Positions 34,379-44,094 of a stretch of 51,453 nucleotides of DNA are shown one piece after another; the stretch's first letter is position 1; each line of letters starts with the position of its first letter. A model generated the notes under the pieces. The model was not told the origin of the DNA, did no database searches, and saw nothing but the letters and a program-made list of their open reading frames with translations. Where the stretch lies: NCBI RefSeq assembly GCF_900156785.1, contig NZ_FTOP01000020.1:1-51453 (forward strand), read 5' to 3'. The DNA is from Belliella pelovolcani. GTDB lineage: Bacteria; Bacteroidota; Bacteroidia; Cytophagales; Cyclobacteriaceae. Position numbers and translations under genes: made by a program.

Positions 34379-37231
34379 TCAAAACTTCAATATAAACTCC
34401 TGCAAATTATCTTCCCTCGTCAAGTTCAGCTTCTTCCTCAGTCGGTACCTGGCAATTTCCACCCCTCTCACCGAGATATTCATCAGATATGCGATCTCTT
34501 TGGTACTGAGATTCATTCTCAAATAAGCACTTAACTTGATTTCTTGAGGACTGAGATTCTCATGTATTTTCTTGAACCTCGACATAAAATCTCCATGTAC
34601 CTGATCAAAATGAATCTCAAACTGCTCCCAATCTTCATCTTCAGCGATGTTTTTTTCTATATTCTTGATGACTTTCTGGATTTCATTTTTGACCTCCTGG
34701 TTTTTACTTTTCTTGATAATCCCCGTGAGATTCCCTTTGACATGATCAATGAAGCCATTTTTGGTAATCAAATGCATGGTAGCAGATGCAAGTTCTTTAT
34801 CTTTCAATTGTATTTCCTGTTTGAGCTTTTCATTCTTCAACCTTTCTAGTTCTTCTTGGGAACTCCTAAGTTCTGAATCTTTAGCCTCTATCACTTTTCT
34901 AGAAGCGCTTTTCAGTTGTCTTGCCCTTTTCTGATATTTCTTTTCTATGGTCAGATAGCCCGTGAATCCAAATATACAGAGCATCAAAAAATAGACACCA
35001 TATGCTACTTGACTTCTATACCAAGGTGGCAGAACCTCAAAATCCCAGCTTGTTTCTTCAGCAAGTTCACCATATAGATTTCTACTTCTTACATGAAAAG
35101 TATATTTACCCTCTCTGAGATTCGTGTAGGCTTTCTCCCTTTTTTCTATCCACTCGCCATAGCCTGGTTCTAGACCTTCCAACCAAAATTGGAATTCCAG
35201 ATCTTTTTCATTGTTTGGTGTTGGATTACTACTTTCAAATCTAATGTTGGCCTTTTGATATGGAATTTTGATGGCCTCTTGCTTACCTTGATTAGGAATA
35301 GAATAGGCATTGCCATCAAAAATCAAAGAATCTACTGCTCCAGTTATGAAAACCGAGCGTAGCAAGGTCGGGAATTCATTGGGCTGATAGGTGTTTTGGT
35401 TGAGACTAAAGTGGATAAATCCTTCATTTGCCGCAAACAAAACTTCATTACCTCTAGTAGCTGCGATATTTTGAAGATCATCATTGAGTAAGGGAAGGAG
35501 CTGATTGAATAGCTGATGGTGCTTGATAAAACTCCCATCAACTTTTTTTTCTAATACACCAGCTTCATGTTCAGCAATAAAATAAATATTACCCAATTGA
35601 TCTTCTTGCATGTAATGAATGACATCTCCGGCTCCAAAATAATTCAAGAAAAAGGGATCTCTTTCGAATAACTGATCTGAGTCATTGAATTTAAAAATCC
35701 CTGCTTGTGTGGTGAAAATCAGTCTATTGCCTAATTTCCAGACATTGTTCAAAGTATTGGTTGGTAATCCTGATTCAGGCCCAAATGCAGTCACGTTTAC
35801 TGATTCCAGCGATTGATCCAATTGAAGTTTGTAGATTCCCTTATAGCCATGTGCTACCCAAATATTTCCCTTATCATCTTGTTCAATGATTCTACTGGAC
35901 TCAGAAAAACCTTTGATTTGTCTTAAAAATCTAACTTCCCCATGATTGATCTCATACAGATAAATGCCATTGTATCCACCAACCAGAATTAGATTTGGGT
36001 GATTTTTCAATCTTTGGAAATTCCATATCCCGGTAGGTCCTTCAATTTTATTTGCTTGGTTGCCTTTGATCACAAATGCCCCATCATTGTGAGCGATTAA
36101 AAGGTGATTTTCAATGGACTTCAGCTGATAAACCTGCCCTGTAGAATTTTCAATGAATTTAGCCTTTGGGTCGGAGTTTTGCACATATACCCCATTATTG
36201 GTTCCAAAATAGGTCTTATCATCATATAGAATTGCATGATAGCCAGTGCCAGTTAACCCAGAGAACTGATTGATTTTTCTAAATGGCTTACTCAACTCAA
36301 CCAAAGTGAGACCATTGTTATGCCCTATCCAAAGGTTACCTGAAAGATCCTCAAAAAGTGAAACAACAGAATTATTGTTTAGACCATTGTTATTGTTGAG
36401 ATAAAGAAGTGTTGCCCCACGTTCTGAAAGTATGTAGAGCCCATTACTCTGAGTACCTATGGCAATATTGCCATTTTTCAAGCGCAGTGCGGTATTGATG
36501 GCACTCTGAAAATTATCCTTCCATTTCTTTACCTCTTGACTTTGAAGTTCAAATACTCCAGCATCCCTAGTCAATACGATTTGTTGATTGGAAGAAAGCT
36601 GAAGCACCCCTGTGACAAGGTGGTCACTGAAAAGTTCCGAATTACTGATACTGACCAATTGACCATTTTGGAGGGTGTACAGGCCACTGCTGACTTCATT
36701 CACATATAGCTGACCATTTTGAAAGTGAAAACTCTCAAAAGCACTCTTGGAGGTGAGGTCATAGCGGTAGTTTTGTTTTTTGTCAAAGACAAAGATTTGT
36801 CGGGTTGTACAAAAAAGGATTTCTTCTGAGGTGATATAAACCTTCCATACCTCTTCTAGATTTTTAAAAGCTTCTGGTAGCTTATTTTTCAAGGATTGAA
36901 ATTCCAATTGCCCGATTCTGTTGGGTGTGAAGTACCCAAAATCTCCTTGACCTGTCACATAAATTTGCCCATCCTCATCCAATTGTACATGTCTCAGTTT
37001 TGTTCCTGAAGGTAGTGCATATCTCCTCCAAGTAGTTCCATCATATTCCAATAGCCCATAATTGTTGGCAATGTAGATCAGGCCTTTGGTACTTTGAGTA
37101 ATGGCATAATTCTGGATTCCCCCTTGATACTCTTGACTGGAGTAATATTTAGAAAAAGGCAAGCCAATATCTTGTGCAAAAATGCTGACTTGAAGAAAGA
37201 GAAAAACTAGGAGTAAATAGACCTTTTTCAT
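34379..37231 (-). CDS. Two-component-propeller sensor with LuxR-type HTH
   Basis: The 950-aa protein combines a signal peptide (about 1-19), two blocks of Reg_prop beta-propeller repeats (e.g. VVSLFEDLSGNLWIGHNNGL) to about residue 600, and a Y_Y_Y domain (about 650-735, ending in YTFHVRSRN). A single membrane helix (about 740-760) follows, then a cytoplasmic coiled coil and a LuxR/GerE-type HTH at the C-terminus (LSPQEIKLSAYL, TKEIAYLMNISVRGVEIAR). Unlike HTCS regulators there is no kinase or receiver, so signal should pass directly from periplasmic sensing to DNA binding. It is divergent from the SusC gene and separated by 243 bases holding 11-bp repeats. Inference: it senses a glucan fragment and activates the locus. 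Confidence 0.9.
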   Translation of the reverse strand: MKKVYLLLVFLFLQVSIFAQDIGLPFSKYYSSQEYQGGIQNYAITQSTKGLIYIANNYGLLEYDGTTWRRYALPSGTKLRHVQLDEDGQIYVTGQGDFGYFTPNRIGQLEFQSLKNKLPEAFKNLEEVWKVYITSEEILFCTTRQIFVFDKKQNYRYDLTSKSAFESFHFQNGQLYVNEVSSGLYTLQNGQLVSISNSELFSDHLVTGVLQLSSNQQIVLTRDAGVFELQSQEVKKWKDNFQSAINTALRLKNGNIAIGTQSNGLYILSERGATLLYLNNNNGLNNNSVVSLFEDLSGNLWIGHNNGLTLVELSKPFRKINQFSGLTGTGYHAILYDDKTYFGTNNGVYVQNSDPKAKFIENSTGQVYQLKSIENHLLIAHNDGAFVIKGNQANKIEGPTGIWNFQRLKNHPNLILVGGYNGIYLYEINHGEVRFLRQIKGFSESSRIIEQDDKGNIWVAHGYKGIYKLQLDQSLESVNVTAFGPESGLPTNTLNNVWKLGNRLIFTTQAGIFKFNDSDQLFERDPFFLNYFGAGDVIHYMQEDQLGNIYFIAEHEAGVLEKKVDGSFIKHHQLFNQLLPLLNDDLQNIAATRGNEVLFAANEGFIHFSLNQNTYQPNEFPTLLRSVFITGAVDSLIFDGNAYSIPNQGKQEAIKIPYQKANIRFESSNPTPNNEKDLEFQFWLEGLEPGYGEWIEKREKAYTNLREGKYTFHVRSRNLYGELAEETSWDFEVLPPWYRSQVAYGVYFLMLCIFGFTGYLTIEKKYQKRARQLKSASRKVIEAKDSELRSSQEELERLKNEKLKQEIQLKDKELASATMHLITKNGFIDHVKGNLTGIIKKSKNQEVKNEIQKVIKNIEKNIAEDEDWEQFEIHFDQVHGDFMSRFKKIHENLSPQEIKLSAYLRMNLSTKEIAYLMNISVRGVEIARYRLRKKLNLTREDNLQEFILKF

Positions 37232-37272
37232 ATGTGATATTATAATCTAGTTTCTAAGTTAATAAATTTTTA

Positions 37273-37415
37273 TTGATGTAGTCTTTTAGATCATCGAATG
37301 AGTTTTCTGAAAAATCAAAAATGCTTATTCATTTCATTTCAATCGATGTTTTTATTTGCAATGTTGAGTTTTTGTGAAATAGTAAAAATGCTTTTGATGT
37401 AGTATTGATGTAGTA
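37273..37415. promoter_or_regulatory. TTGATGTAGT repeats in the divergent regulator/susC spacer
   Basis: TTGATGTAGTA occurs twice head to tail at 37394-37404 and 37405-37415, exactly 11 bp apart (one helical turn), and a third TTGATGTAGT lies at 37273-37282. The pair is 60 bases before the SusC start. This is the arrangement of an activator binding site; the divergent LuxR-type protein is the natural candidate (inference). Confidence 0.5.
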
Positions 37416-37474
37416 CTTTTTTTCTAGTTATGGAAGTTTCAAACGACATTCGGAAATCAATAAATCCAAAACAA

Positions 37475-40400
37475 ATGAGAAAACTATTACTATTGTGTAT
37501 TGTGCTCTCACTCCAATACGGAGCATGGGCACAGGGAGAGGTAGTGAAAGGACAAGTCAAAGATGATACTGGCTTTCCTCTACCTGGTGTTAGTGTTTTG
37601 AAGCTGAAATCTACGGTAGGTACTGTCACAGACCTCGATGGAAACTTTTCGATCAATGCCTCGGCAGGAGATCAGCTTCAATTTACTTTTATGGGGTTCA
37701 AACCTCAGGTGATTACAGTAGGTGCCGCTGCTACCATTGATGTGACGCTGATCGAAGATGTTTCCAACCTCAATGAAGTTGTGGTCATCGGTTACGGTAC
37801 TGCAACCAAAAAAGAATTGACGGGAGCTACTTCTCAGGTCAAAGGTGATGCTATAGAGAGGATGAATATGCCTAGAGTAGATCAGGCTTTGCAAGGCCAA
37901 CTCGCCGGTGTCAACATCACTACCAATTCAGGTGCTCCTGGAGGTACCTCCAACATCCGAATCAGAGGTCTAGGCACTTTTGGAGACAATGACCCACTGA
38001 TTTTGGTAGATGGGGTGATCTACGATGCTGCTGGACTAAATGCCCTCAATCCAAATGATATAGAATCTGTCAACGTCCTCAAGGATGGTACAGCAGGTAT
38101 CTATGGTGTAAGAGCTGCAAATGGTGTAATCCTAATTGAAACCAAAAAAGGAAACCTTGGTACAAAACCAAGAATGGACTTTTCAGCTTTTTACGGTGTA
38201 CAGGAAACAGCCCGAAAGCTTGACCTACTCAATGCTAGAGAGTTTGCCATTTTGAAAAATGAAGCTTTTGCAGCAGGCGGACAACCTATGCCTTTCAACA
38301 ATGTAGAACTAGGTGAAGGGACGGATTGGCAGAATGCTGTATTCCAGACAGCACCCATTCAAGAATATAACATGACCGTAACAGGCGGTTCTGAAAAAAC
38401 TTCATACTCTATAGGTGGATCCTACTTTGGACAGCAAGGTATTGTGGGTGGTCCGAAGGCTAATTTTGAGAGATACACCGCTAGAATCAATTTCATCACA
38501 GAGCTTGCGCCGAGAGTGAAACTGACCAATGTCTTACTTTATACCAGAGAAGAAAGCAAAGGCTTGCCGCAAGGTGGTATAGGTTCGGTACTCTACAATA
38601 CAATCAATGCTTATCCAACTGAGCCAATATTTGTAGGAAATAGATTTTCATACCTGGACAATGTCAATGATATCATTAATCCATTGGCACAAATGCAAAA
38701 TACCTTCAATGATACTTGGGTAAATAAGCTCGTTGGTAAAGAAGAAATTGAATATAAGATCAATAGTAATTTCACAGCGACAGGTAGAGCAGGGTACAAC
38801 TTTGCGATGGTCGATTCCAAGGTTTTTAATCCACTGGTATGGTATGGCCCAGGTAAGTTTGCCAATACTTCAAGAAATGCGAATCTCGATCCGGTACTTG
38901 TGGATGTCGGTGGAGTGCAAATAGAAAGAGGTGCTAACGTCTTTGAATCCAGAAATACCTTTCTAGATTATAACCTTGAAGCCTTCTTGAATTATGAAAA
39001 TAAGTTTGGGGAGGACCATACCGTAAAAGGGATGTTTGGTGTTTCCTTGGTTGGCAACAGAAGTGAAGGATTGAATGGTACCGGATTCAATATCCCTAAC
39101 AATGATTTGAACTTCGCAGATATTTCTGCCAATCAGGCTCCCGGAGGATTTTTGAATAATGTAGGCTCTTTCCAAAGCAGACAACGATTGACCTCTGCCT
39201 TTTTGAGAGGTGAATACGATTATCAAAAAAGATATTTTGTATCAGCAATCTTGAGAAGAGACGGTTCGTCTAATTTCGGTCCTAACAATAGAATAGGGTA
39301 TTTCCCTGCGATCTCAGGTGCTTGGTTGATTTCTGACGAATCATTTTTCAATGTGAGTTTCATCGATTTCATGAAATTGAGAACCAGTTTTGGTATTTCT
39401 GGTAATGATCAGATTGGTCTTTTCAGATACAGAGGTTTGCTTAACGGTTCCGCAACTTATGTGTTCAATGACCTGATCATCAATGGAGCAGCTATCGGCG
39501 CTACCAGTAATCCTGACTTGAAATGGGAGACTACCTATCAAACTAACATCGGTTTAGATTTCTCTTTGTTCAATACCCTAGATTTCACAGCCAACTATTT
39601 CATCAAAAACACCAGAGATCTACTTTTCCAGCCTGATGTATCAGCCTTGCTAGGTTCTTATGGTCCGGGTGGATTTCCTCCTGTGATCAATGCAGGTGAT
39701 GTATTGAATAGAGGTTTGGAGTTGGAATTGGGATATGGAACATCTAAAAAAGAAGGTGTCAACTTCCGATTTGATTACAATGTAACCTTTTTGCACAATG
39801 AAGTAACGGCAGTACCGGAGGGATTTGAGTTTATCCCTGGTGCAGCCTTCAGTGTTGGAGGAAATGTAGCTACAAGATTCCAAAAAGGTTTTCCAATAGG
39901 ATATTTCATAGGCTATCAGACGGATGGTATTTTCCAATCACAAGAAGAGATTGCTTCAAGTCCAGTCACTCAAGCAGGTGCAAGACCAGGTGATTTGAGA
40001 TTTGTAGATCAAAATGGTGATGGGATCATCAATTTCGGAGATGATTCAGACAGAACCATGATCGGTTCTCCAATTCCAGACATGGTGATGGGTTTCAATT
40101 TCTCGGTAGATTTCAAAGGTTTTGATTTAGGAGCAAATATCTATGCAGCCTTGGGGCAGGACATCATCAGAAACTACGAGAGACAACAGCCTTGGGCGAA
40201 TCAGCTTGCTTACAACATCAATAGATGGACTGGTCCAGGTACTACCAATGAAGTGCCTAGATTGACTACTGGTCCTACAAGAAATACAGTGTTCTCTGAT
40301 TTTTATGTTGAAGATGGTTCTTTTGTGAGATTGAGAAATGTGCAGCTTGGATACACACTTCCTTCTACTGTATCTCAAAAAATCGGCATGCAATATTTTA

Positions 40401-40555
40401 GATTCTACGTTGCTGCCAACAACTTGGTAACCTTGACAAGATATCAAGGTTTCGATCCTGATGTGGGATCTGGTAATCCACTATTTGCAGGTGTGGATAA
40501 TGGTATCTACCCGCAAGCTAGAACCATCATGGCAGGTGTTAACATTAAATTCTAA
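37475..40555 (+). CDS. SusC-family TonB-dependent transporter of the glucan locus
   Basis: An upstream ATG at 37430 exists, but the one at 37475 gives a standard signal peptide (MRKLLLLCIVLSLQYGAWAQ), so it is preferred (1026 aa). After it come a carboxypeptidase-D-like domain (VKGQVKDDTGFPLPGVSVL), a TonB-box-like region (NEVVVIGYGTATKKELTGA), the plug (IRIRGLGTFGDNDPLILVDG), and a barrel ending PQARTIMAGVNIKF. It should take up oligosaccharides released at the cell surface. The gene is first in a unit with SusD, a PKD lipoprotein and GH16, separated by 5, 12 and 3 bases, so they are translationally close. Regulation by the divergent sensor is likely. Confidence 0.95.
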   Translation: MRKLLLLCIVLSLQYGAWAQGEVVKGQVKDDTGFPLPGVSVLKLKSTVGTVTDLDGNFSINASAGDQLQFTFMGFKPQVITVGAAATIDVTLIEDVSNLNEVVVIGYGTATKKELTGATSQVKGDAIERMNMPRVDQALQGQLAGVNITTNSGAPGGTSNIRIRGLGTFGDNDPLILVDGVIYDAAGLNALNPNDIESVNVLKDGTAGIYGVRAANGVILIETKKGNLGTKPRMDFSAFYGVQETARKLDLLNAREFAILKNEAFAAGGQPMPFNNVELGEGTDWQNAVFQTAPIQEYNMTVTGGSEKTSYSIGGSYFGQQGIVGGPKANFERYTARINFITELAPRVKLTNVLLYTREESKGLPQGGIGSVLYNTINAYPTEPIFVGNRFSYLDNVNDIINPLAQMQNTFNDTWVNKLVGKEEIEYKINSNFTATGRAGYNFAMVDSKVFNPLVWYGPGKFANTSRNANLDPVLVDVGGVQIERGANVFESRNTFLDYNLEAFLNYENKFGEDHTVKGMFGVSLVGNRSEGLNGTGFNIPNNDLNFADISANQAPGGFLNNVGSFQSRQRLTSAFLRGEYDYQKRYFVSAILRRDGSSNFGPNNRIGYFPAISGAWLISDESFFNVSFIDFMKLRTSFGISGNDQIGLFRYRGLLNGSATYVFNDLIINGAAIGATSNPDLKWETTYQTNIGLDFSLFNTLDFTANYFIKNTRDLLFQPDVSALLGSYGPGGFPPVINAGDVLNRGLELELGYGTSKKEGVNFRFDYNVTFLHNEVTAVPEGFEFIPGAAFSVGGNVATRFQKGFPIGYFIGYQTDGIFQSQEEIASSPVTQAGARPGDLRFVDQNGDGIINFGDDSDRTMIGSPIPDMVMGFNFSVDFKGFDLGANIYAALGQDIIRNYERQQPWANQLAYNINRWTGPGTTNEVPRLTTGPTRNTVFSDFYVEDGSFVRLRNVQLGYTLPSTVSQKIGMQYFRFYVAANNLVTLTRYQGFDPDVGSGNPLFAGVDNGIYPQARTIMAGVNIKF

Positions 40556-40560
40556 AAATC

Positions 40561-42033
40561 ATGAGACGAATATATAAATGGTTATTAATTGTTCCCTTGG
40601 GAATATTCTCAGCCTGCGACAGTTGGCTGGATATTGATCCTGAGTTTACTCAGGATGCAGAGAACTTCTTCAATACCCAAGAAGACTTCAACAGAGCCAT
40701 CATAGGGGTCTATGATATGATGCAGCCCGCCTATCTCAATATGTGGATAGGAGAGATTGCTTCGGACAACTCCATCGCTGGTGGTGAAAGTGTCAATGAT
40801 ACTAGAGGGCTTCACGAGATTCAAGACATGAATCATGGCGGAGTCAATGAAGAATTGAGAGCAGTGATGCGTGTAAATTATACAGGTATCGCTAGAGCCA
40901 ATTACATCTTTGAGAATCAGGATAAAATTGATTTTCCAGGTAAAGAATTGATCCTAGCAGAAGCCAAGATGATGAGAGCATACTTCTACTTCAACCTAGT
41001 GAAGTATTTTGGAGATATGCCTTTGATCATCGATAGAAGACTTTCAATCAATGAAATATCGGGTACACCCCGAGCACCAAAGGCTGAAGTCTATGCTCAA
41101 ATTGAAGCAGACCTTAGGGCTTCCATTGAAATACTTCCTGCTACTGTTAATGAAACAGGTAGATTGACCTCAGGTGCTGCTACAGCATTGTTAGGGCAAG
41201 TTTTGTTATATCAAAATAAATTCGCAGAAGCAGCTACTGTACTTGGTAATTTGATTGACACCAATGCAGGGGGATATGGTTTATTCCCTGATTATACCAC
41301 CATGTTTTTGGTAGCCAACCAAAATGTATCTGAAGATGTATTTACCATACAATTCTCGGGTCTGCAAGGTGGAGATTATGGCTGTCTGATTTGTCTAAAT
41401 GGAAATGCTGCAGTAGGTTTTCATGGTGTAAGACAATACGAAGGCCCTTTCTATGCTGATGGTAATAGCTACAATCTGCCAACGCAGGATCTATACGATG
41501 CTTTCGATGCAAATGACATCAGAAGAGATGCTACAATTTTGGACATTGATGCTTTCATAGCTTCACAGCCAAATGCTTCTGAAATCACATACGCAATTGG
41601 TGGAGGTGGTCATACAGGGTACTACCAAAACAAATACATCAAAAGAGCTGATGAAAGAGGCTTACCAGATGATGATTTGACGAGTCCATTGAACTACAGA
41701 GTGATCAGATGGGCAGATGTATTGTTGATGGCAGCAGAAGCATTCCAAAGGTCTGGAAATGATGGAAGAGCAAGAACTGAATTGAACAAAGTACGTGAGC
41801 GTGTCAATATGCCTGCAATCAATGCCTCTGGTGATGCTTTATACCAGGCTATTTTGAGAGAAAGGAGACTGGAATTGTCCGGAGAAGGATACAGATTCTG
41901 GGATTTGGTGAGAACGGGACAAGCTGCTGATCGCATCAGCGGGTTTGTAGTAGGCAAGCATGAATTATTTCCAATCCCTCAAGTTGAAATTGACCTAGCG
42001 GGTGGTATTTGGAATCAAAATCCAGGTTATTAA
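40561..42033 (+). CDS. SusD/RagB-family glycan-binding lipoprotein
   Basis: The signal peptide and lipobox (LGIFSACDSWLDIDPE, Cys19) anchor it at the surface. SusD fold signatures include NFFNTQEDFNRAIIGVYDMM, EAKMMRAYFYFNLVKYFGDM with PLI, and the C-terminal LRERRLELSGEGYRFWDLVR-type block (here AILRERRLELSGEG). It ends PIPQVEIDLAGGIWNQNPGY, typical of the family. It works as the lid of the SusC transporter encoded five bases upstream. The normal length (490 aa) and intact motifs indicate a functional protein. Confidence 0.95.
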   Translation: MRRIYKWLLIVPLGIFSACDSWLDIDPEFTQDAENFFNTQEDFNRAIIGVYDMMQPAYLNMWIGEIASDNSIAGGESVNDTRGLHEIQDMNHGGVNEELRAVMRVNYTGIARANYIFENQDKIDFPGKELILAEAKMMRAYFYFNLVKYFGDMPLIIDRRLSINEISGTPRAPKAEVYAQIEADLRASIEILPATVNETGRLTSGAATALLGQVLLYQNKFAEAATVLGNLIDTNAGGYGLFPDYTTMFLVANQNVSEDVFTIQFSGLQGGDYGCLICLNGNAAVGFHGVRQYEGPFYADGNSYNLPTQDLYDAFDANDIRRDATILDIDAFIASQPNASEITYAIGGGGHTGYYQNKYIKRADERGLPDDDLTSPLNYRVIRWADVLLMAAEAFQRSGNDGRARTELNKVRERVNMPAINASGDALYQAILRERRLELSGEGYRFWDLVRTGQAADRISGFVVGKHELFPIPQVEIDLAGGIWNQNPGY

Positions 42034-42045
42034 TCAGACATTACC

Positions 42046-44091
42046 ATGAAAAATATATTTAAATACCTTTGGCTATTGCTACCACTCGTGGTAGTCATGG
42101 CCTGTGTGGAGGAATATTCCTTAGATGGTGCTCCACCAACAGAAGCAGATGCAAATTTCACTTTCACACCTACAGCTGAAAGTGATAACATCCTCAGATT
42201 TACAGCAGATGGAGATTTCTTCATGATGAATTGGGACCTAGGTAATGGACAAACAGGTGAAGGAAAAACCATCACTGGTACTTATCCTTTGGCTGGTACG
42301 TATACCGTGTCCTTGACAGTTTTCAATTCTGGTGGTAGTGCTACTTTCACAAGAGATATTGTGATTGAGCAGACAGATCCATTATTGCTCGATAGGCCAA
42401 TATTCAATTTATTGACAGGAGGAGTGGATGCTGTGGAAGGAAAGACTTGGAAAATAGATGCAGGGCGAGCAGGACACTTTGGTGTAGGTCCAAATATCCC
42501 AACAAGTAATTTCCCTGAGTGGTACCAGGCAGTAGCCAATGAAAAAGCTGGCTCAGGAATGTACACAGATCGCTATACCTTTTTCCTTGATGGATTTAGA
42601 TTTGTGATGGAGACCAATGGCCTTGTTTATTTGAATAGTGCACAAGGCAGCAATTTCCCCGGTGCTTTTGATCCAGGAGTGGGCGATTTGTCTGCACCAT
42701 ACGAGGCGCCAGATAATCTAAGGTGGTCTTTGGTTGAGCCTGAGGGACAATTACCAGAACTTTCTGTAACACAGGGTGGCTTCTTAGGCTATTTTGCAGG
42801 AGGTAGAACTTACCAAATTGTAAGATTGGAAGAAAATGAAATGTTCTTACGATTCGTAGATCAAGCGAATACAGACTTGGCTTGGTATATCAGATTGATT
42901 CCAGAAGGTTTCGAACCTGATCCAGAACCTGAGCCAGAGCCAGAGCCTGTAAATCCGGATGTGAGTTTCACACAAAGTGATTTGGTTGGTAATGGAAGAA
43001 AAGTTTGGGTACTGAAGCCAGCTGCTGGTGCATTTGGTGTAGGACCTAGTAGAGGTAGTGACTCTTTCTTCCCTAATGGAGATGATATTTCGGGTGATCG
43101 ACCTTGTCTGTTCAATGACCTTTTTATCTTCAATTCTAATGGAACCTATGAGTACAATGCACAGGGTGATGTTTACGGAGAAGCTTACTTGGGTATTCCT
43201 GATGGCTGCCAACCAGAGGAAGACCTAATCGGTACTGCTGCGGAAGCTTGGGCATCAGGTTCTCACCAATTTAGCTTTACTCCAGGAACGCCTACAGAAT
43301 TCCCTAAAATCACCGTAACGGGCACAGGTGCATTCATCGCTTTGCCTAAAGCCTTTAACGGTGGAGAATACAGCGCTGCTCCTCCAAGAGCTAATGAATC
43401 CGTAACTTACGAAGTGATCGCTTATGACGAAGCTACAGAGGAAATGACCATCTCCATCGATATCACCAATGATGGTTCCGTTTTCTGGAATTTCACATTA
43501 ATTCCTGCTGCAGATCAGTCAGTAGGTCAAGAAGCTTTAACTGTTGCAGATCTAACGGGAGGTGGAGAGAGAGCTTGGAAATTGAAACCTGCCGCAGGTG
43601 CATTTGGCGTAGGTCCGCGTCCAGGAAGTGATGAGTTTTTCCCTAATGGAAATAATATTTCAGGTGAAAGAGATTGCTTATTCAATGACCTATTTATATT
43701 CAAGTCAAATGGAGAATACAGCTATGATCCACAAGGAGATATTTTTGCTGAAAGTTATATGGGTACTGGCTCTGAAGGTTGTCAACCAGCCAGCAACTTA
43801 GTAGGTACTGCGGGAGAAGCATGGGGTGCTGGAACGCACGAGTTTTCCTTTTCACCTGCTTCTGGTGGAGCAAATGCAAAAATTTCAGTGACAGGTACTG
43901 GCGCATTTATTGCGCTTCCAAAAGCCTACAATGGTGGAGAATATTCAGCAGGACCTCCTAGAACAAATGAAACGGTTACTTATGATGTGTTAAACTATAA
44001 TAGTAGCACGCAGGAGTTGACCATAGCCATTGATATTACAGATTCAGGGGCTGTTTGGTGGACTTTTGTCCTAGTTCCTGATAACGATTAA
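42046..44091 (+). CDS. Surface glycan-binding-type lipoprotein: PKD domain plus duplicated module
   Basis: The protein has a lipobox (VVVMAC, Cys20) and a PKD domain (about 35-105, YPLAGTYTVSLTVFNSGG). A first GKTWKIDAGRAGHFGVGP module follows, then an acidic proline linker (PDPEPEPEPEP, about 292-302), and two close copies of a 185-residue module (about 311-495 and 500-681). The copies share KPAAGAFGVGP, CLFNDLFIF and VTGTGAFIALPKA. The position between SusD and GH16 is that of SusE/F-like surface glycan-binding proteins (family knowledge). I do not know a family for the repeated module. Repeats with FGVGP and conserved aromatic positions suggest multivalent glucan binding (inference). Confidence 0.85.
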   Translation: MKNIFKYLWLLLPLVVVMACVEEYSLDGAPPTEADANFTFTPTAESDNILRFTADGDFFMMNWDLGNGQTGEGKTITGTYPLAGTYTVSLTVFNSGGSATFTRDIVIEQTDPLLLDRPIFNLLTGGVDAVEGKTWKIDAGRAGHFGVGPNIPTSNFPEWYQAVANEKAGSGMYTDRYTFFLDGFRFVMETNGLVYLNSAQGSNFPGAFDPGVGDLSAPYEAPDNLRWSLVEPEGQLPELSVTQGGFLGYFAGGRTYQIVRLEENEMFLRFVDQANTDLAWYIRLIPEGFEPDPEPEPEPEPVNPDVSFTQSDLVGNGRKVWVLKPAAGAFGVGPSRGSDSFFPNGDDISGDRPCLFNDLFIFNSNGTYEYNAQGDVYGEAYLGIPDGCQPEEDLIGTAAEAWASGSHQFSFTPGTPTEFPKITVTGTGAFIALPKAFNGGEYSAAPPRANESVTYEVIAYDEATEEMTISIDITNDGSVFWNFTLIPAADQSVGQEALTVADLTGGGERAWKLKPAAGAFGVGPRPGSDEFFPNGNNISGERDCLFNDLFIFKSNGEYSYDPQGDIFAESYMGTGSEGCQPASNLVGTAGEAWGAGTHEFSFSPASGGANAKISVTGTGAFIALPKAYNGGEYSAGPPRTNETVTYDVLNYNSSTQELTIAIDITDSGAVWWTFVLVPDND

Positions 44092-44094
44092 AAA

